DNA of 58,250 bases from an uncultured Lachnospiraceae bacterium (GTDB taxonomy: Bacteria; Bacillota; Clostridia; Lachnospirales; Lachnospiraceae), in the NCBI GenBank assembly GCA_947567595.1, contig CANOMQ010000025.1:1-58250 (forward strand). The letters are read 5' to 3'. A program made the position numbers and the translations under genes. The stretch's first letter is position 1. Every line of letters begins with the position of its first letter. Of this stretch, positions 17,190-25,539 are shown piece after piece. Below the pieces are notes generated by a model. The model was given only the letters and a program-made list of their open reading frames with translations. It ran no database searches and had not been told where the DNA came from.

Positions 17190-17271
17190 ATTCCCGCTCC
17201 TTTCCTCAACAATCGTTATAAACAATAGCCTTGTGCTTGATTTTTGTGTTTCAAGCAACTCATATCTATTA

Positions 17272-17280
17272 ATTATAACA
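17272..17280 (-). promoter_or_regulatory. Extended -10 promoter of the lux-like operon
   Basis: The minus strand reads TGTTATAAT, an extended -10 element, about 85 nt before the LuxE start. No good -35 hexamer sits 17 nt upstream, which is tolerated with an extended -10. Confidence 0.45.
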
Positions 17281-17349
17281 TGAATTGCAGTGCGCCCTGA
17301 TTTAATTTATCCCAAAATAAGCTATTATTGTACCAGCTCATGATACCTC

Positions 17350-17378
17350 TTGTAATCCTTTGCCTTTGCGTATATAGT
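17350..17378 (+). promoter_or_regulatory. Promoter of the first two-component operon
   Basis: TTGTAA (17350-17355) and TATAGT (17373-17378) are separated by 17 nt, 35 nt before the response-regulator start. Confidence 0.55.
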
Positions 17379-17412
17379 TAAATTACACACTATACAGAAA
17401 GGCAATCACCCC

Positions 17413-18105
17413 ATGAACAGGAAACATATTTTACTAATCGAAGACGACCTAAGCCTGATAAACGGTCTGTCCTTCGCAATCCAAAAACAGGGCTACGAAA
17501 TCACAATCGCCCGCACAACCGCAGAAGCCGACGCCATATGGGCGGACAACCGCTTCGATATGGTAATTCTAGACGTATCCCTTCCCGACGGCTCCGGCTT
17601 TGACATTTGCACAAAAATACGACAGACCTCAACCGTCCCAATCCTTTTCCTGACTGCCGCAGATGAGGAAACCGACATCATCATGGGACTCGACATCGGC
17701 GGTGACGACTATATCACAAAACCCTTCAAGCTTGCCGTTCTAATGTCGCGCATCAACGCCCTCCTGCGCCGAAGCAGCAATTTTTATGAAGCGAACACAC
17801 AGCTTATTTCCGGCGGGATACGGATAGACCGTTTAAAAGGAAAAGGATACAAAAACGATACAGAGCTTGACCTGACGGCAGGTGAATACAAGCTCTTATG
17901 TCTTTTTATGGAAAATCCCGACATTATTCTGTCTCCTGAGCAGATTTTAGGAAGACTATGGGACAGCAGCGGTAATTTTGTGGACAACAACACACTCACG
18001 GTATATATCCGCAGACTACGCACCAAAATAGAGGACGAACCAAGCGCCCCCAAACGGATTATCACCGTCCGGCGCATGGGCTACAAATGGAATATATCAG
18101 ATTAA
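17413..18105 (+). CDS. OmpR/PhoB-family response regulator
   Basis: A 230-residue two-component transcription factor. The receiver domain (residues 1-115) has acidic pair Asp11-Asp12, phosphoacceptor Asp54 (VILDVSLPDG) and Lys103 (YITKPF). The winged-helix effector domain (about 130-228) includes LDLTAGEYKLLCLFMENPD, NTLTVYIRRLRTKIE and RRMGYKW. It is co-transcribed with the histidine kinase gene that overlaps its 3' end by 19 bp. The pair resembles VanR/BceR-type systems that control envelope-stress transporters, but no ABC transporter is adjacent. Target unknown. Confidence 0.93.
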   Translation: MNRKHILLIEDDLSLINGLSFAIQKQGYEITIARTTAEADAIWADNRFDMVILDVSLPDGSGFDICTKIRQTSTVPILFLTAADEETDIIMGLDIGGDDYITKPFKLAVLMSRINALLRRSSNFYEANTQLISGGIRIDRLKGKGYKNDTELDLTAGEYKLLCLFMENPDIILSPEQILGRLWDSSGNFVDNNTLTVYIRRLRTKIEDEPSAPKRIITVRRMGYKWNISD

Positions 18106-19187
18106 AGATTGAGAACATACAAATAAGAATGGGAATGAGAATAAAAATGAAAATACTGATAAACAAAAACATAAAGACCCTCTTTGAAACAATCCTGATG
18201 TGCGTACTGGTGTTCTGCTTTGTGTCTATAACCTTTCTGCACATTACAAAAGAACACGCCGCAGTCTGTATTCTGATAACCGCCCTCATTATGGCAGCCG
18301 CAATTCTTGCAGTGTGCTACCATTATTTCGTAAAACAGGACAAATTACTCGAATCGGCTGCCGCGCAGATAACGGACTATATTTCCGGCAACCGCACCGC
18401 CCGCATTCCCTGCAACGAGGAAGGCGAGCTGTACCGCCTGTTCCATGAAATCAACTCCCTCGCCGTCATACTGGGCGCGCATGCGGAAAACGAAGCGAAA
18501 TCAAAAACCTTTTTGCAAAACACCATCTCCGATATTTCCCACCAGCTAAAAACACCCCTCGCCGCCCTTAACATCTACAACGGCATTATACAGGAGGAAG
18601 CCGCCGCCCTCCCGACAATTCGCGACTTCACCATGCGCTGCGAACAGGAGCTGGACAGGATTGAAGCACTCGTACAAAGCCTCTTAAAAATCGCCAAATT
18701 CGACGCAGGCGCCATCATCATGAACAAACAGCAGGAAAACGTATCCGAACTCATAGAAACCGTGCAGGCGCACTTCGCCTTCCGCGCTGCGCAGGAGAAA
18801 AAAGAAATCCACCTGTCAGGCGACGAAACGATAACGCTCTTATGCGACCGGAGCTGGCTCCTAGAAGCGCTCGACAACCTTGTAAAAAATGCCCTCGACC
18901 ACACCAAGGCAGGCGACAGCGTCCACCTCCAATGGAACCGCCTCCCGTCCGTCCTCCGAATCATCGTTAAGGACACAGGAAGCGGCATTCACCCCGAAGA
19001 CCGGTATCACATTTTCAAACGCTTCTACCGCAGCCGCTTCTCCAAAGATACCCAAGGAATCGGTCTCGGACTCCCGCTTGCCAAAGCCATCATCGAAGCC
19101 CATAACGGCACAATCGAAGCCGACAGCGACTTAGGCAGTGGGACGACATTTGTAGTAAACCTTCTGACAGCAGAATACCCTGATTAG
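18087..19187 (+). CDS. Membrane sensor histidine kinase
   Basis: A 366-residue kinase: two predicted membrane helices (about residues 31-53 and 59-80) with almost no extracellular loop, a linker, dimerisation/phosphoacceptor helix ISDISHQLKTPLAALN with His152, then an ATP domain with N box LVKNALDHT, DTGSGI and GIGLGLPLAK. It phosphorylates the adjacent response regulator. Start is uncertain: 18087 gives a 19-bp overlap, while Met codons at 18129, 18135 and 18147 are alternatives and none has a strong ribosome site. Its end overlaps the convergent DUF1266 gene by 4 bp. The tiny loop suggests it senses within or near the membrane. Confidence 0.9.
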   Translation: MEYIRLKIENIQIRMGMRIKMKILINKNIKTLFETILMCVLVFCFVSITFLHITKEHAAVCILITALIMAAAILAVCYHYFVKQDKLLESAAAQITDYISGNRTARIPCNEEGELYRLFHEINSLAVILGAHAENEAKSKTFLQNTISDISHQLKTPLAALNIYNGIIQEEAAALPTIRDFTMRCEQELDRIEALVQSLLKIAKFDAGAIIMNKQQENVSELIETVQAHFAFRAAQEKKEIHLSGDETITLLCDRSWLLEALDNLVKNALDHTKAGDSVHLQWNRLPSVLRIIVKDTGSGIHPEDRYHIFKRFYRSRFSKDTQGIGLGLPLAKAIIEAHNGTIEADSDLGSGTTFVVNLLTAEYPD

Positions 19188-20023
19188 CCAGCCGGTGTAA
19201 ACCACATACCGCTCCCCCAAGCCGTATCGTCATTGAGCAAAATACGAACCAGCTTTGTCCACAAATCCAGCCCCTCATTCAGCTCAGGCAGCTTGGTGTC
19301 GTGACGGAAGTCCCAGTAAAGATAGCCGCACAGCACGCTCGTGGCAAAATCCGCCCAGCTCTCAAAGACCTGTGCCTGCGTAATCCAATGTTCCGCCAGT
19401 TCATTCAATTCATTCTGCGTCAGGATACCGCACGCGTAACCAGCCCGCAGATGCCCCACACACTCGCTGATGTCCCAAGCCAGATAGCCATGCTGCCTGA
19501 CAAGCGGATAGAACTGTGCGGAAAAGTCCCGTGCCGTTTGAAAATATTGCAGTGCGTCGTCGTTTAGCTGTGCCATGTTAAACGGCGGATTTCCCTCCCA
19601 AAAGCCCACAAAATCAAGATACTGGCGGTGGCAGCAAATCTCCTGCATACAAAAGCCCACCAACGACTCCTTGTCCGTAATCCCGAAAATCTTTTCCAAA
19701 TGCGCGCGGCATTCTGCCGCAGCCTCCGGAGTGGCGCAGCGGGGCAGCGTCGTGAAATAATTTCCGTCCGACTGTCCGGGAGTGGGAATGCCCGGCGTTT
19801 TGCGCAAGGCGGAAATGCCTGCAAGTAAGGCGATAAACTGCTCCCTGTCGCAAGGCTTGCGGGCGGGAAGTCCGTTCTCGTGAAATTCCTTGGACAAAGC
19901 CAAGACGGTTTGGTACAATCCCGTGTCAAAAGGGTGGAAGTCCTTTAGCTGCTCCGCGCCCGGAATATCCGGCGTGGTTTCTTGGGATTTGTCCTGTTTC
20001 TTAAAACGGTCGAAAATACTCAT
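19184..20023 (-). CDS. DUF1266-domain protein
   Basis: A 279-residue soluble protein. The C-terminal part (AWDISECVGHLRAGYACGIL, then NELAEHWITQAQVFESWADF) matches the DUF1266 pattern of alternating helices around Trp and Gly residues. The N-terminus is short and charged (MSIFDRFKKQDKSQE). The start is backed by GGAGGG 7 nt upstream. DUF1266 proteins have no established activity; some sit beside polymorphic-toxin or regulatory genes. It is convergent with the kinase gene and 44 bp upstream of the DUF2200 gene, possibly a two-gene unit. Confidence 0.75.
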   Translation of the reverse strand: MSIFDRFKKQDKSQETTPDIPGAEQLKDFHPFDTGLYQTVLALSKEFHENGLPARKPCDREQFIALLAGISALRKTPGIPTPGQSDGNYFTTLPRCATPEAAAECRAHLEKIFGITDKESLVGFCMQEICCHRQYLDFVGFWEGNPPFNMAQLNDDALQYFQTARDFSAQFYPLVRQHGYLAWDISECVGHLRAGYACGILTQNELNELAEHWITQAQVFESWADFATSVLCGYLYWDFRHDTKLPELNEGLDLWTKLVRILLNDDTAWGSGMWFTPAG

Positions 20024-20066
20024 TTGTAACCCTCCTAAACTATATGTGAATTATTTAACAACCAAT

Positions 20067-20417
20067 CTATGCACGAAGGATTTTTTCCATCGGCTTTCCT
20101 TTGGCAAGCTCATCAACCAATTTATCCAAATAACGGATTTCCTGCATTAAAGGCTCCGCAATATCCTCAACACGGACACCGCATACCACGCCCTTTATCA
20201 GTCTGCGTTTGGGGTTTAATTCCGGTGCCTGACGGAAAAAATCCCCGTAGGTAATATCGCTGTTTAAAAGTGCATTTACCGTTTCCCTGTCATATCCGGT
20301 CAGCCAGCAGGTAACGTCGTCTACGTTTTCCTTTGTCCGTCCCTTTTTCTCAGCCTTTGCAACAAGCATTGGATAGAGCTTTGCAAAAGGCATACCATAC
20401 AGCTTTTCGTTTTCCAC
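20067..20417 (-). CDS. DUF2200-family protein
   Basis: A 116-residue protein matching DUF2200 along its whole length: LYGMPFAKLYPMLVAKAEKK, CWLTGYD, FFRQAPELNP, IKGVVCGVRVEDI, and the terminal LDKLVDELAKGKPMEKILR. The start is set at GTG 20417 because AAGGGGG is 7 nt upstream of it; the ATG at 20423 would sit only 1 nt from that site. Function is unknown; the family is small, cytoplasmic and scattered across bacteria. Family assignment is confident. Confidence 0.8.
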   Translation of the reverse strand: MENEKLYGMPFAKLYPMLVAKAEKKGRTKENVDDVTCWLTGYDRETVNALLNSDITYGDFFRQAPELNPKRRLIKGVVCGVRVEDIAEPLMQEIRYLDKLVDELAKGKPMEKILRA

Positions 20418-20502
20418 AATCATGCCCCCTTCTCATTTTTCATTCTCCTGTCACAATTTTATCACGGCTGATTTTTAACGTCAACGCGCCGTGTGCAAAA
20501 AC

Positions 20503-20516
20503 TGACACTTGTGTCA
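20503..20516. repeat. TGACAC-N2-GTGTCA palindrome at the end of the kinase gene
   Basis: TGACACTTGTGTCA overlaps the stop codon of the second histidine kinase and is followed on that strand by GTTTTT, so it could be a short terminator hairpin. The same palindrome occurs twice before fabZ and once in the HD-hydrolase gene. Confidence 0.5.
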
Positions 20517-21440
20517 TTTTGGAAGAAGGACGGAAAAAACCGCCCCGTTTCCCAAAGAAGAGGACACCTTGATATACCCGCCTTCGCCGTTTACGATTTC
20601 CCGCGCGAGATACAGCCCGATACCGACGCCTTCCTTGTCCTGCGCGTTTTGCGAGCGGTAGAAGCGCGAGAAAATTTTTGTGTACTCCTCCTCCGCGATG
20701 CCGATACCCGTGTCCGCAATATCAATGCGTGCAAATAATTCATACGCGGTGACGGAAATGGTAATGCCGCCCTGCGCCGTGTACTTGATGGCGTTGTCCA
20801 CAAGGTTGCAGACCGCCTCGGCTGTCCATTTTTCGTCAAATATGGCAGAAACCTCCGCAATGCTTTCCGCGTCGCGCAGCTGCAAGGAAAGTCCCTTGTC
20901 CGCCGCTTTTGGCGCAAGCTGCCTTTGAATGGAGTAAAGCATGGGTAGCAGCAGCGCACGTTTTGGCGCGAGCGTGATAATGCCGTTTTCCAAGCGCGAG
21001 AGCTTGACAAGGGAGTCGATTAGAAACCGCAGTTTTTCTGTCTGCGCATAAATTGCCTCCGCGTTCGCGCGTATGTCGTCTTGGAGTTCGGACTCTTGCA
21101 ACAGCTCGCTGTAGAGCAACAGATTTGCAATCGGCGTTTTGGTCTGATGGGAAATGTCTGAAATCAGTGTTTCAATTTTGGCTTTTTCCGCCGCGACATT
21201 TTTTGCGGAAACGGCGGAGGCGGTCAGAAAGTGCGCAAACTTTGTCTCAAGCGCGGACATGCGGCTTTCGTCGAAGGTTTTCTCCAAAAAGCGTGCGTCG
21301 TCGGCGCATGCAAGCATTTGCTCGATGTTGTCCATTGTCTTTTTGGTGCGGCGGTAATTATAAAAAATGACAAGCGCCGCCACAAGAACGCACGCTGTGC
21401 CGACCAGCCATATCATGTTGTTGTCTGTTTGCAGTGTCAT
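20514..21440 (-). CDS. Membrane sensor histidine kinase
   Basis: A 308-residue kinase with a single N-terminal membrane helix (about residues 9-28), a coiled linker, phosphoacceptor helix LISDISHQTKTPIANLLL with His98, N box NLVDNAIKYT, DTGIGI and GVGIGLYLAR. The start is ATG 21440, whose ATGA overlaps the stop of the response regulator; GGGAG lies 8 nt upstream inside that gene. The four-base overlap indicates translational coupling. With no extracellular domain, it probably senses an intramembrane or cytoplasmic cue. Partner of the upstream regulator. Confidence 0.92.
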   Translation of the reverse strand: MTLQTDNNMIWLVGTACVLVAALVIFYNYRRTKKTMDNIEQMLACADDARFLEKTFDESRMSALETKFAHFLTASAVSAKNVAAEKAKIETLISDISHQTKTPIANLLLYSELLQESELQDDIRANAEAIYAQTEKLRFLIDSLVKLSRLENGIITLAPKRALLLPMLYSIQRQLAPKAADKGLSLQLRDAESIAEVSAIFDEKWTAEAVCNLVDNAIKYTAQGGITISVTAYELFARIDIADTGIGIAEEEYTKIFSRFYRSQNAQDKEGVGIGLYLAREIVNGEGGYIKVSSSLGNGAVFSVLLPK

Positions 21441-22120
21441 TGGGGGTTCTCCCATTCAAATTTATATCCAATACCATAAACGGTCTTTATATAGTCCTGT
21501 GCGTCAAGCTTATCGCGTAGACGTTTTATGGTCACGGAAAGGGCGTTTTCGTCCACATATTCCGCGCCGTCTGTCCATATACGGTCTACAAGAAAGCTGC
21601 GGCTTAACGTGTTCCCGTGATTTTCCACCAAAAGGCGCAGAAGCTTTTGCTCCGTTTTGCTCAGTTCTACTGCGCTGCCGTCCACGGTGAAATGCATACG
21701 GTCAAAGTCAAACCGGAATTTGCCGTTTTCATATACCTGTCTGCCTGCGCTTTCTGTGGCTTGGCGCAGCCTTGCATTGACGCGTGCGCGCAGCACGGAG
21801 AGGGAGAACGGCTTTGTGATGTAGTCATCCGCGCCCTTTTCCAGTCCTTCCACAATGTCCATGTCGGTGTCGTTTGCCGTAAGCATGATGACGGGAAGCG
21901 TGGGAGCCACGGCTTTGATTTCTTGCAAAAAGTCAAGTCCGTTTCCGTCGGGAAGGTTGATGTCAAGCAGCACAAGCGCCGCGCCGCCAAGCGCAAGCTG
22001 CTCACGCGCCATGCGGATATTCTGGCAGGAGATGACTTGGCGGTTTTCGCTTGCCAGTGCTCTACATAATCCCTGATTCAGGCTTTTGTCGTCCTCCACG
22101 ATGATAAGGAGTTGTTTCAT
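21437..22120 (-). CDS. OmpR/PhoB-family response regulator
   Basis: A 227-residue two-component regulator: receiver with Asp10-Asp11, phosphoacceptor Asp53 (LLDINLPDG) and Lys103 (YITKPF), then a winged helix (VELSKTEQKLLRLLVENHGN; ENALSVTIKRLRDKLD; VYGIGYKFEW). It is first in a two-gene operon with the kinase. Similar pairs elsewhere control vancomycin- or bacitracin-type resistance transporters, but none is adjacent, so the regulon must lie elsewhere or the pair is an orphan system. Confidence 0.92.
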   Translation of the reverse strand: MKQLLIIVEDDKSLNQGLCRALASENRQVISCQNIRMAREQLALGGAALVLLDINLPDGNGLDFLQEIKAVAPTLPVIMLTANDTDMDIVEGLEKGADDYITKPFSLSVLRARVNARLRQATESAGRQVYENGKFRFDFDRMHFTVDGSAVELSKTEQKLLRLLVENHGNTLSRSFLVDRIWTDGAEYVDENALSVTIKRLRDKLDAQDYIKTVYGIGYKFEWENPQ

Positions 22121-22326
22121 AATGAACTGCCCTCCGAATAGTTTGCATAGTTTATATAAAATTTATTTTACATGATTTATCAGCAGCGGGCAAGCATTGC
22201 TTTGTGGCTGCCATTGTTAAGAACATCAGTTTGATAAGCTTACCATTCTAATCCAAAAAAGGACTTCCTTTCACGGCTCTTTTTTACACTGACGGTTGTG
22301 CGTTCGTGTTTACAGGCACTTTTCTA

Positions 22327-22355
22327 TTGTGAAAAAGAGGTGTGCCGTGTATACT
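22327..22355 (+). promoter_or_regulatory. Promoter of the AAA/nuclease-like gene
   Basis: TTGTGA (22327-22332), 17-nt spacer, TATACT (22350-22355), 38 nt before the start codon. The rest of the 270-bp region up to 22120 shows no other clear feature. Confidence 0.55.
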
Positions 22356-22393
22356 ATTGATAGGAAGACAGTGGTTTGTCGGGAGGTGGAATT

Positions 22394-24097
22394 ATGGCTG
22401 GTAATAGGTTGGTAAATGTAGGAGAACAACGGTTTGACAGGCTGAGGGAAGAGAACAGATTATATATTGATAAGACGGATTTTATCAGGGACTGGTGGGA
22501 GAACAGCTCAACAGTGATGCTGATTACACGTCCGCGCAGGTTTGGCAAGACGCTGAATATGAGTATGCTTGAGTGTTTTTTCTCCTGTCGGCATGCAGGC
22601 AGAGGCGATTTATTTGAGGGGCTTTCCATTTGGAACGAGGAAGAATACAGGCAGCTTCAGGGGACATATCCGGTGATATTTCTAAGCTTTGCCAATATTA
22701 AGGAAATATGCTGTTCAGATATGAAATATAAGATTACGGAAATAATTGCCAGCCTGTATGCGCAGAACGATTATCTGCTTGACGGAAATTTGTTAAATGA
22801 AAATGAGAAAGAATATTATAAAAATATCAAAGCAGGCATGGAAGATAAAGTAACGACAGGCGCGGTTCATTTTATGGCGGATTTCATGCGGCGTTATTAT
22901 GGCAAGGATGTTATTATTATTCTTGATGAATACGATACGCCAATGCAGGAGGCGTGGCTTTCGGGATATTGGGATGAAGCGGTCAGCTTTTTCAGGGGAT
23001 TTTTTAACAGCACGTTCAAAACCAACCCTTCTCTCAAGCGCGGTTTGATTACGGGCATTACAAGAATATCAAAGGAAAGCATCTTTTCGGATTTGAACAA
23101 TCTGAAAGTGATAACAACGACTTCCGAGCAGTATGCCACCGCATTTGGTTTTACGGAGGAAGAGGTCTTTCAGGCGCTTGATGATACGGGGCTTGGTGAG
23201 GAGAAGCAGGGCGTAAAGGAATGGTACGACGGCTTTACATTCGGTACACATTCGGACATTTACAATCCGTGGTCAATCGCGTCCTTCATTGATAACGGCG
23301 GCGAATATGATACTTACTGGGCGGATACCAGCGGCAACGGGCTTGCGAACTCCCTGATACGGCAGGGAAACAATGCAATAAAGAGAGCAATGGAGGATCT
23401 GCTCGCGGGCAAGACGCTGACGACCGAGTTAAACGAACAGATTGTGTTCAATCAGTTGGACGGAAGTACCGGTGCAGTTTGGAGCCTGCTGCTTGCAACG
23501 GGATATTTAAAGGTCGTGAAGCTTGAGCGCGTTGGGGAGTGGAAGAAAAAGGTGTATACATTGGCACTCACGAACATGGAAGTTGCGAGTATGTTTGGCG
23601 GCATGGTCAAGGGGTGGTTTGGCGGAAATACGGAATCCGCATACAACAATTTTATCAAGGCACTTTTAACGAATGATGTGGACGCGATGAATGAGTTTAT
23701 GAATAAGATTGCGCTGCTGAGCTTTTCAAGCTTTGATATTGCGAAGGGTGTTGCGGATGATGATGCGCCTGAGCGTTTTTATCATGGCTTTGTATTAGGG
23801 CTGATGGTGGAGCTTCGCGAAAGATTTGAGATTACGTCCAACAGGGAGAGCGGTTTTGGGCGCTATGACGTGATGCTGGTTCCAAAGGACAAAGAGAAAG
23901 ACTGCGCTTATATCATTGAGTTTAAGGTGCATAAGCCCCTGAAGGAAAAAGACCTTACGGAAACGGTTTCCAATGCCCTGAATCAAATTGAGGAAAAACA
24001 GTATGCGGCAAAGCTTATTGCGGACGGATTTGCGCAGGAGAATATCAGAATGTACGGGTTTGCTTTTCAGGGGAAGAACTGCATGATTGGATGTTAA
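22394..24097 (+). CDS. AAA-ATPase-like / PD-(D/E)XK nuclease-like protein
   Basis: A 567-residue protein of the AAA_34/DUF1703 type. The N-terminus has FDRLREENRLYIDKT and a Walker A-like ITRPRRFGKTLNMSML, then IIILDEYDTPMQEA (Walker B) and TGITRISKESIFSDLNN. The C-terminal 130 residues carry a nuclease-type core (GRYDVML, then AYIIEFKVHK, matching D-x(n)-E-x-K). GGGAGG before ATG 22394 fixes the start. Such genes are among the most amplified families in gut Clostridia and Bacteroidetes; function is unproven, possibly nucleic-acid processing. No neighbours suggest a role. Confidence 0.82.
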   Translation: MAGNRLVNVGEQRFDRLREENRLYIDKTDFIRDWWENSSTVMLITRPRRFGKTLNMSMLECFFSCRHAGRGDLFEGLSIWNEEEYRQLQGTYPVIFLSFANIKEICCSDMKYKITEIIASLYAQNDYLLDGNLLNENEKEYYKNIKAGMEDKVTTGAVHFMADFMRRYYGKDVIIILDEYDTPMQEAWLSGYWDEAVSFFRGFFNSTFKTNPSLKRGLITGITRISKESIFSDLNNLKVITTTSEQYATAFGFTEEEVFQALDDTGLGEEKQGVKEWYDGFTFGTHSDIYNPWSIASFIDNGGEYDTYWADTSGNGLANSLIRQGNNAIKRAMEDLLAGKTLTTELNEQIVFNQLDGSTGAVWSLLLATGYLKVVKLERVGEWKKKVYTLALTNMEVASMFGGMVKGWFGGNTESAYNNFIKALLTNDVDAMNEFMNKIALLSFSSFDIAKGVADDDAPERFYHGFVLGLMVELRERFEITSNRESGFGRYDVMLVPKDKEKDCAYIIEFKVHKPLKEKDLTETVSNALNQIEEKQYAAKLIADGFAQENIRMYGFAFQGKNCMIGC

Positions 24098-24168
24098 CGT
24101 ATCTGCGTTAGCAACCCCTAACAATTCCTAAACAAAACATAAATAAATACAAAAAGTAAAAATTTTCC

Positions 24169-24197
24169 TTGACATCTGATATTCAAAGCGTTAATCT
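24169..24197 (+). promoter_or_regulatory. Promoter of the fatty-acid synthesis operon
   Basis: TTGACA (24169-24174), 17-nt spacer, TAATCT (24192-24197). The expected transcription start falls just before the three operator-like palindromes. Confidence 0.65.
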
Positions 24198-24212
24198 TTA
24201 TCTCGTAATTAC

Positions 24213-24257
24213 TTTGAAAGTCAAAAGATTTGAAACTCAAACATTTTGACTTTCAAA
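24213..24257 (+). promoter_or_regulatory. Three phased FabT-like operator boxes
   Basis: Three 13-bp palindrome-like boxes, TTTGAAAGTCAAA (24213), TTTGAAACTCAAA (24229) and TTTGACTTTCAAA (24245), are spaced exactly 16 bp apart, directly after the promoter. They fit the TTTGA...TCAAA pattern of FabT/MarR-type sites. The likely ligand protein is encoded at the end of the operon. Confidence 0.6.
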
Positions 24258-24320
24258 CAATTTATCAATTTTAATAAATCAAAAAACAAAAATGAAAAAC
24301 AAAAAAGGAGACAAATTATC

Positions 24321-24554
24321 ATGTTAGAAAGAGTAAAGGAAATCATCGAAGAGCAGTTAAACGTTGAAGGCGTGGAAATCACGGAAGCTACCCGTTTCAA
24401 GGAGGACTTGGAGGCGGACTCCCTTGACTTATTCGAGCTTGTGATGGCATTCGAGGAGGAGTACGGCGTAGAAATCCCTTCTGAGGATTTGGAGAAGATT
24501 ACGACGGTTGGCTCCATTATTGACTACATGAAAGCAAAGGGCGTAGACGCATAA
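24321..24554 (+). CDS. acpP: Acyl carrier protein
   Basis: A 77-residue acidic four-helix carrier protein of type II fatty-acid synthesis. The 4'-phosphopantetheine attachment Ser34 lies in [13 protein letters not shown]. The frame is open upstream, but AAAAGGAG before ATG 24321 and the canonical N-terminus ([13 protein letters not shown]) fix the start. It is the first gene of the operon and its TAA overlaps the fabK ATG by one base, so the two are translationally coupled. Confidence 0.95.
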   Translation: MLERVKEIIEEQLNVEGVEITEATRFKEDLEADSLDLFELVMAFEEEYGVEIPSEDLEKITTVGSIIDYMKAKGVDA

Positions 24555-25483
24555 TGAAAACAAGAATTACAGAGATTTTAGGAATTGAACATCCTATTAT
24601 ACAGGGCGGCATGGCGTGGGTTGCCACGTATCAGCTTGCGGCGGCTGTCTCAAATGCCGGCGGACTTGGGTTAATCGGCGCGGGCGGCGCGCCGGCTTCC
24701 TTTGTCAGGGAGCAGATTGAGAAGGCGAAGGAGCTGACGGACAAGCCGTTTGGCGTGAACATCATGCTGATGAACCCCGAGGCGGACGAGATTGCCAAGG
24801 TCATTGTGGACGAGGGCGTAAAGGTTGTTACCACAGGCGCGGGCAATCCGGCGAAGTATATGGAGATGTGGAAGGCGGCGGGTGTGAAGGTCATTCCCGT
24901 TGTCGCAAGTGTGGCAATGGCGAAGCTGATGGAGCGCGGCGGTGCGGACGCGGTGGTCGCGGAGGGCACGGAAAGCGGCGGTCACATCGGTTCAACGACG
25001 ACAATGGCGCTTGTGCCGCAGGTTGTGGACGCGGTGAGCATTCCGGTGATTGCGGCAGGCGGTATCGCGGACGGCAGGGGCTTTGCGGCGGCATTTATGC
25101 TCGGCGCGGAGGGCGTGCAGCTTGGTACGCGCTTTGTCGTGGCGACGGAGTCGATTGTGCATGAGAAGTACAAGGCAATGTTAATCAAGGCAAAGGACAT
25201 CGATTCGGCAGTCACGGGACTTTCGACAGGGCACCCCGTTCGGAGTATCCGCAACAAGATGACAAAGGAATATTTAAAGCTGGAAAAAGAGGGCGCGGAC
25301 TTTATGGAGCTTGAGAAAATGACGCTTGGCTCCCTGCGCAAGGCAGTCGTGGAAGGCGATGTCGTAAACGGCACGGTGATGGCAGGTCAGATTGCGGGAC
25401 TTGTCAAGAAGGAACAGCCCTGTAAGGAAATCATCGACGAAATTATGTCGGAGGGCATGGAATTATTAAACAAAACATTTTAA
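24554..25483 (+). CDS. fabK: Enoyl-ACP reductase II (FabK)
   Basis: A 309-residue FMN-dependent TIM-barrel enoyl-ACP reductase that completes each elongation cycle, replacing FabI in many Firmicutes. It opens with ILGIEHPIIQGGMAWVA. GGHIG (residues around 140-144) and the phosphate-binding IAAGGIADGRG and GAEGVQLGTRF segments are typical. It lies between acpP and fabD as in streptococci and clostridia. FabK enzymes are naturally insensitive to triclosan. Confidence 0.93.
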   Translation: MKTRITEILGIEHPIIQGGMAWVATYQLAAAVSNAGGLGLIGAGGAPASFVREQIEKAKELTDKPFGVNIMLMNPEADEIAKVIVDEGVKVVTTGAGNPAKYMEMWKAAGVKVIPVVASVAMAKLMERGGADAVVAEGTESGGHIGSTTTMALVPQVVDAVSIPVIAAGGIADGRGFAAAFMLGAEGVQLGTRFVVATESIVHEKYKAMLIKAKDIDSAVTGLSTGHPVRSIRNKMTKEYLKLEKEGADFMELEKMTLGSLRKAVVEGDVVNGTVMAGQIAGLVKKEQPCKEIIDEIMSEGMELLNKTF

Positions 25484-25539
25484 GATAAATACAAACATAT
25501 GTTTGAAAAGTATCCTTATAAAAAAGAAAGGCATATAAA

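Noticed and set aside
9062-17280. True bioluminescence operon
   Set aside because: No luciferase (luxA/B), flavin reductase (luxG) or acyltransferase luxD homologue is present.
22376-22393. Earlier start of the AAA/nuclease-like gene
   Set aside because: It lies upstream of and across the GGGAGG ribosome site that serves the ATG at 22394.
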